Shown here: positions 60,355-64,000 of the stretch, piece after piece
How positions within the stretch are numbered: the first letter of the stretch is position 1
Layout: every line of letters begins with the position of its first letter
DNA from: Acidimicrobiales bacterium
GTDB taxonomy: Bacteria > Actinomycetota > Acidimicrobiia > Acidimicrobiales > Aldehydirespiratoraceae
DNA: 64,000 nt
NCBI GenBank assembly: GCA_033344915.1
Contig: JAWPML010000001.1
Span: forward strand, 1,670,369 to 1,734,368
Reading direction: 5' to 3'
Notes under the pieces: model-generated
What the model was told of the DNA's origin: nothing
The model's database searches: none
Seen by the model: only the letters and a program-made list of their open reading frames with translations
Position numbers and translations under genes: made by a program

Positions 60355-61746
60355 TCAGTCCTCGAGCACCGCGGCGACGGGAACCCTCGCGACGTCACGA
60401 ACGCCGCTGAACTGGTCGGAGACGTCGCGGGGGCCGATCCAGAGGTCTTCGCCCACCAGGGCGAGCTCGCCCGAGACACCGAGTCCGTATCCGGCGTCGA
60501 CCGTGTTGGTGTTGGTGTCGACCCGGAAGATCGTGGCGTCGAGAGCGACCAGCAATGAATCATCGACAAGCACGGCGGATCCTCCGCCGGCGGCGGTCTG
60601 GAGCGGAAGCGTTGCGACGACGCGATCCGTCGCGGGGTCGATGCGGGTCAGCGAGGCTCGAGCGACCACCCACACAGCGTCGTCGGTGACCACGACGTCG
60701 TAGATCTCCCGGGACATGTTCAGCCCCGACCCCTCGGTGCCCGAGAGGTCGAAGCTGACGACCACCCGGCCGGTCGCGGGGTCGACTCGATCGAGACGCT
60801 CACCGACCGCCACCCAACCGGGCGCCTGGCCGGCCAAGGCGGGGCTCGGCACCTCACCGGCCGCGATGATCGTGTTCGTCGCAGGGTCCACTCGCCACGG
60901 CATTCCTTCGCCCGGCCAGATCCAGAACGAGTCCGGCCCGGCAGTGACCCGGAATCGAGGGAGGCCGCCGACCCACGGTCCGGCACTGAGCACGGGACGG
61001 AAGTCGATGGAGGCCACGACCGCATCGGTCGCGGGATCGATCCGGTGGAGAAACCCGTCGCCCGTCGATGCCCAAACCGACCCGAAGGCGTCGATCACCT
61101 CCGACCACGGAGAATCGGACATGTTCAGCTCGCCGCCTCCCGGCGTGGGGATCGTGCCTCCCGGTACGTAGGGTAGCTCGATCGTCGCGACGGCCTCTTG
61201 CGTGGCGGCATCGAGCCGCAGGACGCGCGGTCCGACACCCTCGAGCGACGTCGGCTGAACCCACAGCGAATCGCCGACGGCAACGAAGCTCGCAACCGTG
61301 CCTACCTCCGGCGCGAGGGCGGCGGTCAGCGATTCAACGAGGTCCGGGCGACTCTCGACGCTCGTCAGCGAGAATGGCTCCTGGACCAGGCCCAGCGCAG
61401 CGGCACCATCGACAACCGCCGGTTCGACGAGCGGGACGGTCGTCGGCGACGAATCCGGCACGGTCGTCGACGTTGAAGTCGAGACGGTGGTGGTGGTGGT
61501 GACGGTGACGGTCGCGTCGGGGCCATCGATCGTGCGCGTGCTTCCGTCTTCATCGCCGGCGATCAGCCCGATCGCGACGCCCAAACCCACGATCGCCACA
61601 GCTGCGCCGAGCCCGGACGCCGCGAGACGGTTCTGTCGGCGACGACGGGCGCGCCGCGCGGGTGCCGTTCGATCGAGCGGGGGACCCGTGAGGCCGGTGG
61701 CCGTGAGCTCGAAGTGATCGCGGAGGCGTTGATCGAGGTTCGTCAT
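60355..61746 (-). CDS. membrane protein with extracytoplasmic beta-propeller, putative anti-sigma factor
   Basis: The ATG overlaps the sigma stop (ATGA). The 463-residue protein has a short cytosolic N-terminus (about 40 residues, TNLDQRLRDHFELTATGLTG), one TM helix (about 43-65), a Ser/Thr/Pro linker (about 75-105) and a periplasmic beta-propeller with at least six repeats of an RIDPATDxVVA type (for example LHRIDPATDAVVASI and LTRIDPATDRVVATL). Position right after a sigma gene suggests an anti-sigma factor with an outside sensor. The usual zinc anti-sigma HxxxCxxC is absent, so this is inference. Confidence 0.65.
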   Translation of the reverse strand: MTNLDQRLRDHFELTATGLTGPPLDRTAPARRARRRRQNRLAASGLGAAVAIVGLGVAIGLIAGDEDGSTRTIDGPDATVTVTTTTTVSTSTSTTVPDSSPTTVPLVEPAVVDGAAALGLVQEPFSLTSVESRPDLVESLTAALAPEVGTVASFVAVGDSLWVQPTSLEGVGPRVLRLDAATQEAVATIELPYVPGGTIPTPGGGELNMSDSPWSEVIDAFGSVWASTGDGFLHRIDPATDAVVASIDFRPVLSAGPWVGGLPRFRVTAGPDSFWIWPGEGMPWRVDPATNTIIAAGEVPSPALAGQAPGWVAVGERLDRVDPATGRVVVSFDLSGTEGSGLNMSREIYDVVVTDDAVWVVARASLTRIDPATDRVVATLPLQTAAGGGSAVLVDDSLLVALDATIFRVDTNTNTVDAGYGLGVSGELALVGEDLWIGPRDVSDQFSGVRDVARVPVAAVLED

Positions 61747-62300
61747 CTGGCCGACCCCCCTTCCGGCCGTCCTTCGAGCTGGCGATTGAGCTCGTCGAGC
61801 GCGCGGCTGAGTCGGCTCTTCACTGTCCCCGGCGCGATCTCCAATGCTTCGGCCGTTTGCTCGACCGACCAGTCGTTGAAGTAGCGCAGAACCACGACCG
61901 CCCGGTGATCGTCGCTCAGCGTCTTCAGCGCTTCGGCGAGATCCGTGTCGACCGGTCGCTCATCGACGGCATCGGCCCGGGCCAACAACGGCGCCTTGTC
62001 CTTGGAGCGACGCCGCCGCCGCAACCACGACCTCGCCCAGTTCAGCCCGGTCCGGTACACCCAACCGGAAGGGTTCGAGCCATCACGGATCATGTCCCAC
62101 CGCTCGTAGGCCCTCGCCATTGCCTCATCGGCAGCCTCGAACCCCAACGCCGCGTCGTCCAACATCAACGCGAGACCCCGGCCGATCGCGTCACGATTGG
62201 CCTCGTAGAACGGTTCGAACCCGGAACCGACCGAAACCGACACATCCTCAGCCGAGTCCGGAACGATCGTTCCCGATTCGCTCCCTCCCGGCTGACGCAT
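61743..62300 (-). CDS. ECF RNA polymerase sigma factor (SigE-like group)
   Basis: The 185-residue protein has an N-terminal disordered part (about 28 residues) and region 2 with FEAADEAMARAYERWDMIR and GWVYRTGLNWARSWLRRRRR. Region 4 is KTLSDDHRAVVVLRYFNDWS followed by VEQTAEALEIAPGTVKSRLS, a clean HTH. The signature (WVYRTGLN, YFNDWSVEQTAEAL) resembles the actinobacterial SigE-like (sigma-70 family) group. It heads an operon with the membrane propeller protein (ATGA overlap) and a lipoprotein. Its target promoters are not known; the intergenic region 62301-62500 holds no other gene. Confidence 0.9.
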   Translation of the reverse strand: MRQPGGSESGTIVPDSAEDVSVSVGSGFEPFYEANRDAIGRGLALMLDDAALGFEAADEAMARAYERWDMIRDGSNPSGWVYRTGLNWARSWLRRRRRSKDKAPLLARADAVDERPVDTDLAEALKTLSDDHRAVVVLRYFNDWSVEQTAEALEIAPGTVKSRLSRALDELNRQLEGRPEGGSAR

Positions 62301-62500
62301 CCAGATTCCTCACTCCCGCTTCCCCCGACATACGCCCAACGACCACCAAAGGTTCCGAAACTTCTCAGAGACGGCGCACCGAGCAACCGCCGATCAGGAG
62401 ACCTCCGTTCCGTCTTTCAGGCTCTGCTGCTGACCAGCGGTTCTTCACGCGACCGTTGTCGCGTCGGGATCGGACCCGACTCGCTCCTGCATGCGCCAAG

Positions 62501-63214
62501 TCAGCCGCCGTGAGCGATGTCGATCAGCAACTGCGCGGTCTCGTCGGGCCTCGAGACGAACGGTGAGTGGTCCGTGTCGAGTACGACCGTCCGAGTCGCG
62601 TTCGACGCCATGGAACGCTGAGCCTCGATCGGGATCGCCTGGTCCTGCTCGCAGAGGACGTACGTCGAGGAAACCGATCGCCACGGCGCCCCGAGGCACG
62701 TTGCGCTGGTGCTCGACCCGTGCATCGGGCGCAGCCTCTCGATCGCCCGGTCCGCCAACCCCGCGGGGCACCGTTCGTAGAACGCCGCCACACCGTGAGC
62801 GGGATCGATGCTCGATGTGCCGTCCTCGTGGGTCCGGATGGCGTCCAACACCTTGGCGTGGGGAAGGTCCTCCACCCGACTCAACGAGTCGAAGATCGTC
62901 TCACCCCGATCGGGCATGAACGCACACAGGTAGACCAGATGGGCGAGATCAGACCGGCCCTCTCCGGCGCCGGAGATGACCAGCCCGCCGTAGCTGTGGC
63001 CGACGAGCACCTTCGGTCCGGCAACGCCGTCGAGGACGCTGCGGGTCACCGCGACGTCGTGCTCATGGCCGGTGAACGGAAGATCGACCTCGACGTGTGC
63101 CACGCCGCCGGCATCGAGAAGTGGCGTGACGTGTTCCCAACACCAGGAACCGTGCCATGCGCCGTGCACGAGCACGACCGTCACGTCGCCTGACTCGCGA
63201 TTCAGGTCGTCCAT
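62501..63214 (-). CDS. alpha/beta hydrolase
   Basis: The 237-residue protein has VVLVHGAWHGSWCWEHVTPL (oxyanion HG motif), the nucleophile elbow VGHSYGGLVIS (GxSxG) and a late DTDHSPFVSRPDE supplying the catalytic His, with the acid near CEQDQAIP. This is the salicylate-esterase/methyl-ketone-like branch of alpha/beta hydrolases that has a short cap (RsbQ or MES-like). No operon partner is seen. Substrate unknown. Confidence 0.88.
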   Translation of the reverse strand: MDDLNRESGDVTVVLVHGAWHGSWCWEHVTPLLDAGGVAHVEVDLPFTGHEHDVAVTRSVLDGVAGPKVLVGHSYGGLVISGAGEGRSDLAHLVYLCAFMPDRGETIFDSLSRVEDLPHAKVLDAIRTHEDGTSSIDPAHGVAAFYERCPAGLADRAIERLRPMHGSSTSATCLGAPWRSVSSTYVLCEQDQAIPIEAQRSMASNATRTVVLDTDHSPFVSRPDETAQLLIDIAHGG

Positions 63215-63288
63215 CCGGTGATCCTAGACCGGCCGTCTCGGCCGATCTCTGCCATCATCGCCTCGGCCAATGACTGTTGGGAGCCTGT

Positions 63289-64000
63289 GTGAGCGAAGCT
63301 GTCGATTCCGCCGTCGCCTACAACCCCTACGACGTGGAGATCAACGCCGATCCGTATCCGGTGTTCCGCCGGCTGCGGACGGAGGCGCCGCTCTACTACG
63401 ACGAGGAGTACGACTTCTTCGCCGTCAGCCGCTTCGAGGACGTCGAACGCGGCCTTCGGGACAACGTCAACCTGATCTCGGGCCGCGGCGCGATCCTCGA
63501 GTTGATCAAGGCCGACATCGACCTGCCTGCGGGCACGGTCATCTTCGAGGACCCCCCTGCGCACACGATCCACCGCAAGCTGATGTCGCGGATGTTCACT
63601 CCCAAGAAGGTGGCGGCACTCGAGCCGCAGATCCGCGAGTACTGCGCTCGCGCGCTCGACCCGCTCGTGGGCGGTGACCGGTTCGACTTCGTCAAGGACC
63701 TCGGCGATCAGATGCCCATGCGCTTCGCCGAGTACCTCGACTGGCGCGTCGAGCATCCCTCCGACGACATCATGACCAAAATGCTCACCGTCGAGTTCGA
63801 GGACGAGACCGGCACTGTTCGTCGTCTCCACCGTGACGAGCTGTTGACCTACATCACCGTCATCGCGGCGCCGGCAGTGAGACCACCACCCGGCTGATCA
63901 GCTGGATCGGCAAGGTCCTCGCCGATCATCCCGACCAGCGGGCCCAGATCGCCGGGGACCGCTCGCTCATCCCGACCACCGTCGAGGAGATCCTGCGCTT
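63289..64000 (+). pseudogene. cytochrome P450, internally deleted and frameshifted, runs off window
   Basis: A GTG at 63289 opens an actinobacterial P450 (YNPYDVEINADPYPVFRRLR, FEDPPAHTIHRKLMSRMFTP). Between DQMPMR and FAEYLDWR (63719-63724) about 40 residues normal for this family (helix D-E region) are missing without loss of frame. At about 63866-63872 the expected I-helix AGAGSETTTRLISWIGKVLA appears in a different frame: one G is missing in GCGGCGCC. The first frame therefore stops at 63897, and the second continues to the edge (VEEILRF). The heme Cys is outside the window. A functional enzyme is unlikely as written. Confidence 0.82.

Noticed and set aside
1-64000. tRNA gene or attachment site for the integrase
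   Set aside because: Scanning for T-loop-like and acceptor-stem pairs gave nothing convincing; the integrase is cut by the window edge, so its attachment site probably lies outside.

Overview
The window is high-GC DNA with dense genes, short intergenic gaps, frequent GTG starts and many 4-base ATGA/GTGA overlaps. Gene content points to a free-living, aerobic, high-GC actinobacterium: an F420-type luciferase-like oxidoreductase, several cytochromes P450 including a CYP153-like one, a DUF222/HNH (13E12-type) protein, a DUF2510 protein, a C4 zinc-ribbon protein beside a histidine phosphatase, and an LAxTG-anchored surface protein. An Acidimicrobiia (Ilumatobacter-like) source is my inference; no rRNA or other marker is present to prove it. 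I found no tRNA, rRNA or CRISPR array.

Layout. Positions 1-3.5 kb look like a decaying mobile or accessory segment: a tyrosine recombinase broken by a frameshift and cut by the window edge, two tiny membrane proteins in its operon, a twice-frameshifted ECF-like sigma factor, and a HEPN-type protein. From 3.5 to 12 kb come small DUF proteins, an HNH protein, an ArfB-like rescue factor, a zinc-ribbon/phosphatase group, a PBP1A-type peptidoglycan synthase and a Gfo/Idh/MocA-like protein. From 12.2 to 17.8 kb is a five-gene operon: two tandem paralogous lipoproteins, a membrane-fusion protein carrying a peptidoglycan-binding domain and Calx-beta-like repeats, a MacB/LolD-type ATPase and a MacB-type permease. 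From 17.8 to 22.1 kb are a sortase-anchored surface protein and a PilZ-bearing degenerate glycosyltransferase.

From 22.3 to 28.3 kb are a cold-shock protein, a BCCP-carboxyltransferase fusion and assorted metabolic genes. The block 28.4-36.1 kb is the most unusual: a PhyH dioxygenase, a fused LivH-LivM permease, a 970-residue protein in which an MFS transporter is fused to LivF- and LivG-type ATPases, and a membrane-anchored binding protein. Together they look like a complete branched-chain-type ABC importer compressed into three polypeptides, with a secondary transporter attached.

From 36 to 57.8 kb is mostly catabolic and housekeeping material: NagA, acyl-CoA ligase, two P450s, a CobW GTPase, Nudix hydrolases, pirin, a DNA glycosylase, TauD, PrmA, SDR, SnoaL/LEH, a PLP decarboxylase, and a divergent HxlR/carboxymuconolactone decarboxylase pair with a striking operator. 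From 57.9 kb to the end are a DEAD-box helicase in continuous frame with a cold-shock domain, a sigma/anti-sigma-like/lipoprotein operon, an alpha/beta hydrolase and a damaged P450 running off the edge. Four genes (integrase, sigma, a methyltransferase, the last P450) are broken by net single-base changes, and four short tandem duplications sit at gene boundaries.
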